NCBI RefSeq assembly: GCF_016107325.1 | Contig: NZ_RCVT01000003.1 | Location: 310,001 to 374,000, forward strand | Direction of reading: 5' to 3' | Length of the DNA stretch: 64,000 bases | Source of the DNA: Sphingomonas sp. MA1305 | Lineage (GTDB): Bacteria; Pseudomonadota; Alphaproteobacteria; Sphingomonadales; Sphingomonadaceae | Shown here: piece after piece, positions 33,015-42,100 of the stretch | Position numbering within the stretch: position 1 is the first letter of the stretch | Layout of the letters: each line of letters opens with the position of its first letter | The notes under the pieces: generated by a model | Seen by the model: the letters and a program-made list of their open reading frames with translations, nothing else | Told to the model about the DNA's origin: nothing | Databases searched by the model: none | Made by a program: the position numbers and the translations under genes

Positions 33015-34388
33015 TCAGAAGCTCGCCTCGGCATAGACGTGGGTGATGTCCTGCCGCCAGTCGCCGTTGTAGCGGTCGAGCAGCCGCTGGGCCGGCACCT
33101 TGCCGCTGCGCACCACCTCGCGCAGCGGGTCGAGAAAGCCGGTCTCGTCGTCGCCCGCGGCATTGAGGCGGCCGCGCGCGGCGAGGCCCCCATGGGCGAT
33201 GTCGAGCACCTGGCCGGCGATGTCGAGGAGGCGCCCGCCACCGGGCAGCGGCGCGTCGAGGCCGAGGCGCGGCACCGCATCGCGCAGCGCCTGCCGCTCG
33301 GCGAGGCTCCAGCCCTTGACCAGGTCCCAGGCGGCATCCAGCGCGCCCTGGTCGTAGAGCAGGCCGACCCAGAAGGCGGGGAGGGCGCAGATGCGGTTCC
33401 ACGGCCCGCCGTCGGCGCCGCGCATCTCGAGGAAGGTCTTCAGCCGCACTTCGGGAAAGGCGGTGGAGAGATGGTCGTTCCAATCGTCGAGCGTCGGCTT
33501 CTCGCCGGGCAGGACGCTGAGCTCGCCCTTCAGGAAGTCGCGGAACGACAGGCCGGCGGCATCGATATACTGGCCGTCGCGGTAGACGAAGTACATCGGC
33601 ACATCGAGCATGTAATCGGCGTAGCGTTCGTAGCCAAAGCCGTCCTCGAAGACGAAGGGCAGCATGCCGGTGCGTGCCGGATCGGTGTCGGACCAGATAT
33701 GGCTGCGGAACGACAGGAAGCCGTTGGGCTTGCCTTCGGTGAAGGGCGAATTGGCGAACAAGGCGGTGGCGAGCGGTTGCAGCGCCAGGCCGACGCGGAA
33801 CTTCTTCGCCATGTCGGCTTCCGACGCATAGTCGAGGTTCACCTGGATCGTGCAGGTGCGCAGCATCATGTCGAGGCCGAGGCTGCCGACGCGCGGCATG
33901 TGGCGCAGCATGATCGCATAGCGGCCCTTGGGCATGATCGGCAGCTCGGCGCGCGCCTTGTCGGGCCACATGCCGAGGCCGAGGAAGCCGAGGCCGAGCC
34001 GCTCGCCCGCCTCCTTGACCTGGCGCAGGTGCCGGCCGGTCTCGGCGCAGGTCAGGTGCAGGTTCTCGAGCGGCGCGCCGGACAGTTCGAACTGGCCGGC
34101 GGGTTCCAGGCTGACGCTGCCGTCGGCGCCGGTCAGCGCGATGAGGTTGCCATTCTCCTCGACCGGTTGCCAGCCGTGGCGTTGCAGGTCGGTGAGCAGG
34201 TCGCGAATGCCGCCGGCCTCGTCCCACGACGGGGCACGATGATCGGCAGTACGGTAGACGAACTTCTCGTGCTCGGTGCCGATCCGCCAGCGTTCCGCGG
34301 GCTTCTCGCCGCGGGCGAAGCTGGCGATCAGCTGGTCGCGCGACTCGATGATCGGCGAGTCCTTCTGAATGTCGGTCTTGGTCGTCAT
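33015..34388 (-). CDS. gshA: Glutamate-cysteine ligase (plant-type GCS2)
   Basis: First enzyme of glutathione synthesis, making gamma-glutamylcysteine from Glu, Cys and ATP. The 457-residue length and sequence match the alphaproteobacterial/plant GCS2 family. Examples are RIGTEHEKFVYR at the N-terminus, SLEPAGQFELSGAP, the MMLRTCTIQVNLDYASEADM core and FLEMRGADGGPWN. The ATG at 34388 is the natural start; upstream residues to 34580 are Arg-rich and unlike the family. It is 46 bases after the rsmE stop and probably in one transcript with it. Confidence 0.95.
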   Translation of the reverse strand: MTTKTDIQKDSPIIESRDQLIASFARGEKPAERWRIGTEHEKFVYRTADHRAPSWDEAGGIRDLLTDLQRHGWQPVEENGNLIALTGADGSVSLEPAGQFELSGAPLENLHLTCAETGRHLRQVKEAGERLGLGFLGLGMWPDKARAELPIMPKGRYAIMLRHMPRVGSLGLDMMLRTCTIQVNLDYASEADMAKKFRVGLALQPLATALFANSPFTEGKPNGFLSFRSHIWSDTDPARTGMLPFVFEDGFGYERYADYMLDVPMYFVYRDGQYIDAAGLSFRDFLKGELSVLPGEKPTLDDWNDHLSTAFPEVRLKTFLEMRGADGGPWNRICALPAFWVGLLYDQGALDAAWDLVKGWSLAERQALRDAVPRLGLDAPLPGGGRLLDIAGQVLDIAHGGLAARGRLNAAGDDETGFLDPLREVVRSGKVPAQRLLDRYNGDWRQDITHVYAEASF

Positions 34389-34434
34389 GGCGCGGGCCTT
34401 ACGCGGGGATGAACGGAGGCGCCAGAGACCAAAG

Positions 34435-35199
34435 TTAAGCCTCTGATACGGCCGGATTCGCCCAATCGCCCGCCGCCGCCATCCACACCGATACCGCCGC
34501 CGCCGCCGCGGTATCGGCGCGCAGGATACGGGGGCCGAGACCGATGCCGACGGCGGCCGGATGGGCGCGGATCGCGGCACGTTCCTCGTCGGTGAAGCCG
34601 CCTTCCGGCCCGATCAGGATCGCCGCCGGGCCGGGCCGGGCGCGCATCGCGTCAAAGGCCGCGACGCCGCCGGTCTCGTCGGCGAAGAACAGCGCGCGCT
34701 CCTGCGGCCAGTCGCGCAGCAGCGCGGTCAGCTTGGCGGGCTCGGCAAGGCCGGGCAAAGCGGTGCGGGCGCATTGCTCCGCCGCCTCCACCATATGGGC
34801 GCGCAGCCGGTCGAGCTTGAGCTTGTCGACCACGGTGCGGCTGGTCAGCACCGGGACGAGCCGGTCGACGCCCAGTTCGCAGGCCTTTTCGGCGAGCCAG
34901 TCGATGCGGCCCTTCTTGAGCGGCGCGGCGACCAGCCACAGGTCTGGCACCGGCTCGCGCGGGCGCAAATGGTCGGTGACCTCGACGGTCAGGTCGCGCC
35001 GGCCGACGTCGCGGGCGATGGCCAGCCATTCGCCGCTGACGTCGTCGCACAGCTTGACCGGGTCGCCGACCGCGAAGCGCAGCACGGAAAGCAGATAATG
35101 GGCGGGCGGCCCGTCGAGGCGGAGCGGGCCGGGGGCGAGCGGCGCCTCGACGAACAGCCGCGGCGTCGATTGCGGCGGCCAAGCGGGGGTGGCGGTCAC
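34435..35199 (-). CDS. rsmE: 16S rRNA (uracil-1498-N3) methyltransferase
   Basis: A 254-residue SPOUT-fold methyltransferase acting on the 30S decoding region. The N-terminal PUA-like domain (STPRLFVEAPLAPG) is followed by the catalytic domain, with LIGPEGGFTDEERAAI and LGPRILRADTAAAAAV forming the trefoil-knot cofactor site. The GTG at 35199 is preceded by GGAGGA and overlaps the stop of a 57-residue upstream gene (GTGA). A longer frame to 35430 is rejected because the added sequence is Gly/Arg-rich and belongs to the other reading frame. Confidence 0.92.
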   Translation of the reverse strand: MTATPAWPPQSTPRLFVEAPLAPGPLRLDGPPAHYLLSVLRFAVGDPVKLCDDVSGEWLAIARDVGRRDLTVEVTDHLRPREPVPDLWLVAAPLKKGRIDWLAEKACELGVDRLVPVLTSRTVVDKLKLDRLRAHMVEAAEQCARTALPGLAEPAKLTALLRDWPQERALFFADETGGVAAFDAMRARPGPAAILIGPEGGFTDEERAAIRAHPAAVGIGLGPRILRADTAAAAAVSVWMAAAGDWANPAVSEA

Positions 35200-35369
35200 T
35201 TCATCCTCCGGCGGCGCTGGCGCGCCCATAGCTTGCGCAGGACGATCAGCACGAGCAGCGCCGCGGCGGCGGCCGCGACCACCGCGACCGTCACCACCCC
35301 CGCCACGCGCAGGATCGCCCAGAACAGCGCCTCCACGAAACGGCCCACCGCTACCGACAAACCGATCAT
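35196..35369 (-). CDS. 57-residue single-span membrane protein upstream of rsmE
   Basis: A small gene that fits between the ubiA divergent promoter and rsmE. It reads MIGLSVAVGRFVEALFWAIL and continues with a hydrophobic core rich in Val/Ala/Leu (about 14-44), then a positively charged tail (LRKLWARQRRRRMK). This predicts one membrane helix with a cytoplasmic C-terminus. Its TGA overlaps the rsmE GTG (GTGA), so the two are probably translationally coupled. It lacks a known family. Only the start ATG is clear; its ribosome site is weak. Confidence 0.6.
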   Translation of the reverse strand: MIGLSVAVGRFVEALFWAILRVAGVVTVAVVAAAAAALLVLIVLRKLWARQRRRRMK

Positions 35370-35415
35370 GCCTGAGGACGTGCACGATATTTGCGGCTGG
35401 CGCGAGGCAACAATT

Positions 35416-35440
35416 TATCCTCCCCGGCACGGGGAGGATA
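35416..35440. repeat. Perfect palindrome in the rsmE-unit/ubiA divergent gap
   Basis: An 11-base stem (TATCCTCCCCG / CGGGGAGGATA) with a GCA loop sits between the divergent small membrane-protein gene and ubiA. It resembles the CCCCTCCCC-type palindromes near 36402 and 61122 and may belong to the same dispersed family. Confidence 0.55.
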
Positions 35441-35479
35441 GGGTCTTGCGGTCGTCACATCGGCGGGGGAAGGAGCGGC

Positions 35480-36394
35480 ATGGCCACCTCTACTCCCGAG
35501 ATCGTCCCCGACAGCGAGCATAAAGGCCTTGTCGGACAGCTGCCGCAGCCGTTGCGCGGCCTGGCTTTGCTGGCGCGATTCGACCGGCCGATCGGCTGGT
35601 GGCTGCTGTTCTGGCCGGGCGCCTGGGCGGTGGCGCTGGCCGGCGGCGCGATCGCGCGCTGGCCGCTGATCCTGTGGATCCTGGTCGGCAGCATCGCGAT
35701 GCGCGGCGCCGGCTGCGTCTACAACGATATCGTCGATCGCGACCTCGACGCGCAGGTGGCACGGACGCGCAGCCGGCCGATCCCGAGCGGGCAGGTGTCG
35801 CTGCGCCTCGCCTGGGGCTGGCTGATCCTGCTCTGCCTGATCGGGCTGGTCGTGCTCGTCCAATTGCACGGGTTGGCGATCGGCGTCGCGCTCGCCAGCC
35901 TGGCGCCGGTCGCCGCCTATCCCTTCATGAAGCGTATCACCTGGTGGCCGCAGGCGTGGCTAGGTCTCGTCTTTTCCTGGGCGGCGCTGGTCGGGTGGAG
36001 CGAGGTGACGGGGTCGCTGTCGCTGCCGATCTGGCTGCTCTACGCCGGGTCGATCTTCTGGGTGATCGGCTATGACACGATCTACGCGCTGCAGGATCGC
36101 GAGGACGATGCGCTGATCGGGGTGCGCTCGTCGGCGCTGCGGATGGGCGCGCATGTCCGCGGCGGCACGGCGCTGTGCTATGCGCTGGCCCTGTTGTGCT
36201 GGTCGGGGGCGATGTGGAGCGTGCGGCCCGATCCCGTCGCGGTGCTCGCCCTGGCGCCGATGGCGGTGCATCTGATCTGGCAGGTCGCGACGCTGCACCC
36301 GGACGACGGGGCAGGGGCGCTGCACCGGTTCCGCAGCAACCGCTTTGCGGGGTTGCTGCTGTTCCTCGCCTGTCTGGTGGTCGGCAGCGCGTAA
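35480..36394 (+). CDS. ubiA: 4-hydroxybenzoate polyprenyltransferase
   Basis: Membrane prenyltransferase attaching the polyprenyl tail to 4-hydroxybenzoate in ubiquinone synthesis. It has 304 residues and about 8-9 helices. The two Asp-rich motifs are present: NDIVDRDLD (with RTRSRPIPSG) and DTIYALQDREDD. The ATG at 35480 has AGGAG 4-5 bases upstream; a frame open back to 35189 is antisense to the rsmE unit and rejected. It supplies ubiquinone used by the cyo oxidase among others. Confidence 0.95.
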   Translation: MATSTPEIVPDSEHKGLVGQLPQPLRGLALLARFDRPIGWWLLFWPGAWAVALAGGAIARWPLILWILVGSIAMRGAGCVYNDIVDRDLDAQVARTRSRPIPSGQVSLRLAWGWLILLCLIGLVVLVQLHGLAIGVALASLAPVAAYPFMKRITWWPQAWLGLVFSWAALVGWSEVTGSLSLPIWLLYAGSIFWVIGYDTIYALQDREDDALIGVRSSALRMGAHVRGGTALCYALALLCWSGAMWSVRPDPVAVLALAPMAVHLIWQVATLHPDDGAGALHRFRSNRFAGLLLFLACLVVGSA

Positions 36395-36401
36395 CAACTT
36401 A

Positions 36402-36425
36402 GCCCCTCCCCTGAAGGGGAGGGGC
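36402..36425. terminator. Palindromic hairpin, ubiA / GGDEF-EAL convergent end
   Basis: GCCCCTCCCCT and AGGGGAGGGGC form an 11-base stem around a 2-base loop in the 41-base convergent gap. It shares its CCCCTCCCCT core with the element between murE and murF. It probably terminates both genes, although no T-run follows. Confidence 0.65.
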
Positions 36426-36435
36426 GTGTGTCCGG

Positions 36436-38796
36436 TTACGCCGCGGCGACCGATCCTCCGCCCCAGCCGCGGTTGGCGAGGGCGGGGGCCTCGTCGACGG
36501 GGAGCGGGCGGCCGAAATAATAGCCCTGTACCTTGGTGCAGCCGAGGTCCTGGACCATGTGATGCTCGGCCTCGGTCTCGACGCCCTCCGCGGTGGTCGC
36601 CATGCCTAGGCTCTGCGCCAGCGCGACGACGGCGCGGATGATCGCGATCGCCTCCTTGACCCCCTTGGACGCGCCCTGGACGAAGCTGCGGTCGATCTTG
36701 ATCGACGAGAAGCGGGTGCGCGACAGATAGCCAAGGCTGGAATAGCCGGTACCGAAATCGTCGAGGCTGAGCCGCACGCCGAGGTCGAGGATGCGTTCCA
36801 GCACCTTGGTCGCGCCGAGCCCCTCATGCATGAAGACGCTTTCGGTCACTTCCAGCTCGAGCCGCTCGGGCGACAGGCCGGAAGTGGCGAGCGCGCTGGT
36901 CACCACCTGGACGAAATTGGGGTTCTGCAGCTGGTCGGGCGAGACGTTGACCGCGACGCGCACCTCCGACGGCCAGCCCGCCGCCTCGTGACAGGCGGTG
37001 CGCAGCACCCATTCGCCGATCGGCTGGATCAGCCGCGCTTCCTCGGCGAGCGGGATGAACTTGGCGGGCGAGACGTTGCCGAACTGCGCGCTCTGCCAGC
37101 GCAGCAGCGCCTCGAAGCCCTTCAGGCCGCCGGTGCCGGCATCGACGACGGGCTGGTAGTTGAGGTGCATCTCGCCCTTCTCGAGCGCCTGGCGCAACGC
37201 CATTTCGAGGACGCGGCGCTCCTCCGCCTGGACGTGCAGTTCGGGCTCATAGGCGTGATAGACGCCGCGGCCGGCATCCTTGGCGCGGTAGAGCGCGAGA
37301 TCGGCGGAGCGGATCAGCATCTCGGCGGTGCGGCCGTCGCGCGGTCCCATGGCGAGGCCGACCGAGGCGCCGATATAGAGCGTGTGCTGGTCGACCTCAT
37401 AGGGGCGGGACAGCGTTTCGATGATGCGGCGGGCGAGCTTCTCGACCTCGGCGGGATCGCGGGCGTCGCGGACGACGACGGCGAATTCGTCGCCGCCCAG
37501 CCGGCCGCACATCTCGTTCTGGCTCATCAGCTGGGCCAGCCGCTCGGAGACGCGCCCCAACAGGCGGTCGCCGATCGGATGGCCGAGCGTGTCGTTGACC
37601 GCCTTGAACCGGTCGAGGTCGATCATCATGAAGGCGCAGCGGCCGCCCCATTGTTCGGCGTCGCTCATCGCGCGCTGCAGCGTCTCGTTGACCATGACCC
37701 GGTTGGGCAGGCCGGTCAGCGTGTCGAACCGCGCCATGCGGTTGATCTTGTCCGCCGAGGCGCGCTGTTCGGTGACGTCGGAGCCGACGCCGCGGAAGCC
37801 GCAGAAGCTGCCCGACGGGTCGAAGCGCGGCGAGGCGGCGAGTTCCCACCAACGTTCCTCGCCGCCGACCGTCACCGGCAGGCGCAGGTCGCGGAAGCTT
37901 TCGCGGCTCTTCAGCTTTTCCGCCAGCGTGTGCAGGCCGGCGGCAAAGGTGCCCGTCTCCCAGCTCGGCCCGGCGAGCACCTGGAGGAACGGCATGCCGT
38001 TGATCGTGACGGGGTCGAGGCCACAGGCGAAGGCGAAGCGCGGGCTGGCCTTGACGATGCGGCGCGCCGAATCGGTCTCCCACAGCCAGTCGGCGTTGGT
38101 CTCCTCGAACTCGCGCAGCAGCAGGCTGACCGTCTCGTCGCGTTCGCCGAGCGCCATCTGCACGCTGCGAATCGCCACCATCGCCCGCGCGCGGTGGACG
38201 CAGGCGACGATCAGCAGCGCGGTGAATAGACAGGTCGCCGCCGCCTCGGCATAGCCGCCGGAGATCAAGAGCTTGACCGACACCGCCGTGCCCAGCCCGC
38301 CGAGGAAGGCGATCGTCGCCAGGGCGAGCGGCGCCATCGCGAACGAGCCGGCGGTCATCAGCACCGACAGGATCATCCACAGCGCGTAAGCGGTGGCGGA
38401 GGCCGGTCCGCTGATGAAGACGATCGGCGCGATCGACCAGGCGAGCGCCAGCGCCGCGCCCTCCACGCCGGTATTCCGCAGCTCCGTGGTCGTGGCATAG
38501 CCGTCGGAGCGATGGTGAGTCGCCAGCCGGCGCATCGCCACCGCGATCGAAACGACCGCGACCAGGCCGGCCCAGGCGCCAAGCTGCCAGTGCGGCACCA
38601 GCGGCGCGAACAGTCCGACGGTGAGCGCGGCGGCGACCAGATTCGCCCCGAGCAGGACGATCGCCATCTGCCGTCCGGCATGCAGCTGCGCGGCGCGAAT
38701 CCGCGCCCACTGCGCCGCATCCGCGCCGTCGCTGAGGCCAAGCAGTTGCGCGAAACGGATCGCGGCGGGGTCGGAAGGGGCGGTATCGTTCGTCAC
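36436..38796 (-). CDS. Membrane PAS-GGDEF-EAL cyclic-di-GMP protein
   Basis: A 786-residue protein. The N-terminal part (about 45-205) has several hydrophobic helices, then a PAS-like domain (about 225-345). The GGDEF domain has an intact GGDEF motif at 434-438 and the EAL domain begins near 562 (EALLRW). EAL residues needed for hydrolysis appear intact: NVSP, TESVF, DDFGTGYSS, KIDRSF and AEGVE. The RxxD inhibitory site upstream of GGDEF is replaced by SQNE, so product feedback is unlikely. It starts at GTG. Net cyclase or phosphodiesterase activity is not predictable. Confidence 0.92.
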   Translation of the reverse strand: MTNDTAPSDPAAIRFAQLLGLSDGADAAQWARIRAAQLHAGRQMAIVLLGANLVAAALTVGLFAPLVPHWQLGAWAGLVAVVSIAVAMRRLATHHRSDGYATTTELRNTGVEGAALALAWSIAPIVFISGPASATAYALWMILSVLMTAGSFAMAPLALATIAFLGGLGTAVSVKLLISGGYAEAAATCLFTALLIVACVHRARAMVAIRSVQMALGERDETVSLLLREFEETNADWLWETDSARRIVKASPRFAFACGLDPVTINGMPFLQVLAGPSWETGTFAAGLHTLAEKLKSRESFRDLRLPVTVGGEERWWELAASPRFDPSGSFCGFRGVGSDVTEQRASADKINRMARFDTLTGLPNRVMVNETLQRAMSDAEQWGGRCAFMMIDLDRFKAVNDTLGHPIGDRLLGRVSERLAQLMSQNEMCGRLGGDEFAVVVRDARDPAEVEKLARRIIETLSRPYEVDQHTLYIGASVGLAMGPRDGRTAEMLIRSADLALYRAKDAGRGVYHAYEPELHVQAEERRVLEMALRQALEKGEMHLNYQPVVDAGTGGLKGFEALLRWQSAQFGNVSPAKFIPLAEEARLIQPIGEWVLRTACHEAAGWPSEVRVAVNVSPDQLQNPNFVQVVTSALATSGLSPERLELEVTESVFMHEGLGATKVLERILDLGVRLSLDDFGTGYSSLGYLSRTRFSSIKIDRSFVQGASKGVKEAIAIIRAVVALAQSLGMATTAEGVETEAEHHMVQDLGCTKVQGYYFGRPLPVDEAPALANRGWGGGSVAAA

Positions 38797-38997
38797 GCGC
38801 CGGAGTCTATCGCCCGGCTGGTTGACGCATGGTTGAGAGATCAGGACTTTTTGATCAGGCCCAGCATATCGGTTTCGCGTCCGAGAGACCGGGCAGGGTC
38901 CGACCGCCGTCCCCCGGAGCAGGTCCGGAGGTGGCGGAAGCGGCGCCGACCCGTCGCCGACGCCGATGTCCGGAGCGACGCGCCGGTCGCGCCGGCG

Positions 38998-40767
38998 TCA
39001 GGCGGCGATGTCGTAGGGCTTGATGTCGCCCGACAGATAGAGGTTGCGCGCCTTGGCGCGGCTGAGCTTGCCGGAGCTGGTGCGCGGCAGCGTGCGCGGC
39101 GGGATCAGTTCGATCACGCAGTTCATGCCCGTCACCGAACGGACGCGCTCGCGAATCTCCTCGCGCAGCCGCTGGCGCTCGTCCTCGTCGCTGCTGCGGC
39201 ACTGGACCAGCACCGCCGGCGTTTCCTCGCCCCCCGGCGTGGTGATGGCGAAGGCGGCGATGTCGCCCGCCTTGAACCCCGGCAACTGCTCCACCGCCCA
39301 TTCGATGTCCTGGGGCCAGTGGTTCTTGCCGTTGATGATGATCATGTCCTTGGCGCGGCCGACGATATAGATGTAGCCGCCCGACATATAGGCCATGTCG
39401 CCGGTGTCGAGCCAGCCGTCGGTCATGCACGCCGCGGTCGCGTCCGGATCGCGGAAATAGCCGACCATGACGCTCGGGCCCTTGCACCACAATTTGCCGA
39501 TCGCGCCCTCGGGCAGCGGCGTGCCGTCCTCCTCGCGGATCTCGACGGTCATGTCGCGCACCGGTTTGCCGCAATTGACGATCGCGCGAAAACGCTGCGG
39601 GCGGGGGCCGTCGTTGGCGGCGAGCGACGGTTCGTCCGACCCGCCCGACAGCTGCGTCTCCTCGACCAGCTCGACGCGGATGCCCTCGCCGGGCGGCATG
39701 ATCGACACCGCCAGCGTCGCCTCGGCCAGGCCGTAGCTGGGCAGGAAGGCGGAGGCCTTGAAGCCGGCATCGGCAAAGGCGTCGACGAAGGCCTGCATCA
39801 CGTCGGGGCGGATCATGTCGGCGCCATTGCCGGCGATCCGCCAGCGCGACAGGTCGAACCGGTCCGACGCCTTGGTCTGCGACGACATGCGGCGGGCGCA
39901 GATGTCGTAACCGAAGGTCGGCGAATAGGAGAGGGCGGTGCCGTCGTGGCGGCTGATCAGATCGAGCCAGGCGAGCGGCCGCCGCGCGAAATCCTCGGTC
40001 TTCAGATAATCGGTCGAGACCTGATTGGCGATCGGCGACAGGAAACAGCCGACCAGGCCCATGTCGTGATACCAGGGCAGCCAGCTGATGCAGCGGTCGG
40101 TGCCGTCGATCTCCATGCCGTGGCTGTGCGCGGCGAGGTTGTTGAGCAACTGATGATGGGTGATCGCGACGCCGTGCGGGAAGCGCGTCGAGCCGCTGGA
40201 ATATTGCAGATAGGCGATGGCGTCGCCCGATGCCTGGGGCAGGGTCGTCTCGGGCGCGTCGGACCGCGCGAATTCGGCCCAGTCGATGCCCTGCGTGCCC
40301 GCCAGCGCCGCGGCCTCGGCCGCAAAGGCGGCGAGTTCGGGCGGGTAGATCAGCATCCTGGGTTCGCAGCTGGCGAGCTGGACGCGCAATTGCTCGATGT
40401 ACGAATCACGGCCGCCGAAGCTGGTCGGCAGCGGCAGCGGCACCGGCCAGGCGCCGGCATAGACCGCGCCGAAGAACAGCGCCGCGAAATCGGGGCCGGT
40501 TTCGGCGACCAGCGCGATGCGATCCTCTGGCTGCACGCCCGCGGCGATCAGCCGACGCGCCATCGCCAGCGCATCCTCGCGCAGCTCGGCGAAGGGATAG
40601 GGACGGGTCAGCGTGCCGCGCGCATCGTGGAAGTTGAGGCCGCGCCGGCCGCTGGCGGCATAGTCCAACGCGTCGCCCAGTGTCACGAAATCGGCATAAC
40701 GGCGGGGCAGTTCGTCCAGCGTCGGCGTCGGAGTCGGCGCAAGCTGGGGAGGAAGCTGCTCGGTCAT
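38998..40767 (-). CDS. Fatty acyl-AMP ligase (FAAL-like)
   Basis: A 589-residue adenylate-forming enzyme that activates fatty acids as acyl-AMP for transfer to a carrier protein or CoA. The AMP-binding P-loop appears as YLQYSSGSTRFPHGVAITHH, and later motifs include LPSYGLAEATLA, GDMAYMSGGYIYIVGRAKDM and the Lys in RTSSGKLSRAK. The FAAL type is suggested by length and the ISWLPWYHDMGLVGCF segment. ATG at 40767. The partner carrier gene is not beside it. Related enzymes contribute to polyketide, lipopeptide or sphingolipid chemistry; the role here is unknown. Confidence 0.85.
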   Translation of the reverse strand: MTEQLPPQLAPTPTPTLDELPRRYADFVTLGDALDYAASGRRGLNFHDARGTLTRPYPFAELREDALAMARRLIAAGVQPEDRIALVAETGPDFAALFFGAVYAGAWPVPLPLPTSFGGRDSYIEQLRVQLASCEPRMLIYPPELAAFAAEAAALAGTQGIDWAEFARSDAPETTLPQASGDAIAYLQYSSGSTRFPHGVAITHHQLLNNLAAHSHGMEIDGTDRCISWLPWYHDMGLVGCFLSPIANQVSTDYLKTEDFARRPLAWLDLISRHDGTALSYSPTFGYDICARRMSSQTKASDRFDLSRWRIAGNGADMIRPDVMQAFVDAFADAGFKASAFLPSYGLAEATLAVSIMPPGEGIRVELVEETQLSGGSDEPSLAANDGPRPQRFRAIVNCGKPVRDMTVEIREEDGTPLPEGAIGKLWCKGPSVMVGYFRDPDATAACMTDGWLDTGDMAYMSGGYIYIVGRAKDMIIINGKNHWPQDIEWAVEQLPGFKAGDIAAFAITTPGGEETPAVLVQCRSSDEDERQRLREEIRERVRSVTGMNCVIELIPPRTLPRTSSGKLSRAKARNLYLSGDIKPYDIAA

Positions 40768-40876
40768 TCGGTCGGTCCTGTTCACTCGTGCGCCCGTCGC
40801 CAGGGCTCCATCACTACGCCGCCCGTCACGACGGCAAGCGTTCTTTTTCTCGCGCCACTGTGGCAACAACAAGGCC

Positions 40877-41446
40877 ATGACGCGCTTCCGCTCCGCCGAC
40901 CGCGATCGCGATGGTCCCGACGCCCCATCGCGGCGAAGGTTGCCGCCGCCGCTCGATGCCGCGGCGCTCGACCGGCTGGCGCTGCGCTACGTCGAACGGT
41001 TCGCGACGACGCGCGGCAAGCTCGCCGACTATCTGAGGCGCAAGATCCGCGAGCGGGGGTGGGACGGGCCGGCCGCCGATCCCGCCGCGGTCGCCGAGCG
41101 TATGGCGTCGCTGGGCTATGTCGACGACCGCCTCTATGCGGAGAGCAAGGCGGCGGCGCTCGGCCGGCGCGGGCTGGGCGCGCGGCGCATCGCACTGGCG
41201 CTGCGCGCGGCGGGGATCGAGACCGCCGATGCCGATCATGTCGCCCCCGCCATTGCGGAGGATGCGGAGGCGGCGGCGGTGCGCTTCGCTCGGCGCCGGC
41301 GGCTTGGCCCGTTCGGCCCGCCGCCGATCGACCGGGCGGCGCGGGAGAAGCAACTGGCCGCGATGCTGCGCGCCGGACACCCCGTCGACCTTGCCCGGCG
41401 GGTGCTGGCGGCCGCATCACCCGACGAATTGGCGCAAAGCGGGTAA
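40877..41446 (+). CDS. recX: RecX-family regulatory protein
   Basis: A 189-residue basic, Arg/Ala-rich protein with tandem three-helix repeats typical of RecX (ALDRLALRYVERFATTRGKL, LGYVDDRLYAESKAAALG, and GARRIALALRAAGI). RecX inhibits RecA filament extension. recA is not in the window. The ATG at 40877 follows an AAGGCC and is the first in frame after the divergent acyl-AMP ligase gene. Some sphingomonad RecX homologues are annotated only as regulatory protein, so the assignment is by fold pattern. Confidence 0.85.
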   Translation: MTRFRSADRDRDGPDAPSRRRLPPPLDAAALDRLALRYVERFATTRGKLADYLRRKIRERGWDGPAADPAAVAERMASLGYVDDRLYAESKAAALGRRGLGARRIALALRAAGIETADADHVAPAIAEDAEAAAVRFARRRRLGPFGPPPIDRAAREKQLAAMLRAGHPVDLARRVLAAASPDELAQSG

Positions 41447-41524
41447 AAAGCACTAGGTAAACGGGTCTTTCGCAATTGCGGTAGCGACGCAACGTGCTAG
41501 CGTGGCGGCAACAGGGGTGCAGTG

Positions 41525-42100
41525 ATGCGTAGCGAGCCGCAACAGGAGGGCGACGAGCACGGTGGGGGCGTCATGCCCGCCGAACCTGTCGTCGTGCGAG
41601 GAACGATCAAATGGTTCGACGGCACGCGCGGCTTCGGCTTCGCGGTGTCGGAGGATCCGGCGATCGGCGATGTCTTGGTCCACTTTTCGGTCCTGCAGCC
41701 GCATGGCCGGCGCAGCCTGCCCGAAGGCGCACGCGTCGAGGCGCTGGCGGTGCAGCGTGGCCGCGGCTGGCAGGCGCGCGAGATCGTCGCGATCGACCTG
41801 TCGCAGGCCGTCGAGGAGGCGCCGCGCCCGCCGCGCGGCGGCAGCGACCGCGTCGACCCGGTCGCCCTGATCGATGCCGCCGGCGCATTCGAGCCGACCG
41901 CCGTCAAATGGTTCAACCGGCTGAAGGGCTACGGCTTTCTGGTTCGCGAATCCGACGGCAGCGACGTGTTCGTCCATATGGAGACATTGCGCCGCGCCGG
42001 AATCGCGGTCATCGAGCCGGACCAGCCGCTGCGCGCCCGTATCGTCAGCGGGCGCAAGGGGCCGCTGGCGGTGATGGTCGAGAGTGATGAGGCACAATGA
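41525..42100 (+). CDS. Protein with two cold-shock domains
   Basis: A 191-residue protein with two cold-shock domains joined by an acidic/basic linker. Domain 1 (about 25-90) has GTIKWFDGTRGFGFAV (RNP1) and DVLVHFS (RNP2). Domain 2 (about 125-188) has AVKWFNRLKGYGFLV and DVFVHMETLR. Such double-CSD proteins are typical of Alphaproteobacteria and bind single-stranded nucleic acid. GTG at 41522 and ATG at 41525 are adjacent; the latter is preferred. The stop overlaps the next gene by ATGA. Confidence 0.92.
   Translation: MRSEPQQEGDEHGGGVMPAEPVVVRGTIKWFDGTRGFGFAVSEDPAIGDVLVHFSVLQPHGRRSLPEGARVEALAVQRGRGWQAREIVAIDLSQAVEEAPRPPRGGSDRVDPVALIDAAGAFEPTAVKWFNRLKGYGFLVRESDGSDVFVHMETLRRAGIAVIEPDQPLRARIVSGRKGPLAVMVESDEAQ

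Noticed and set aside
38512..41460. A 982-codon open frame on the plus strand
   Set aside because: It runs antisense to the acyl-AMP ligase and into recX in the wrong frame, with low-complexity composition.
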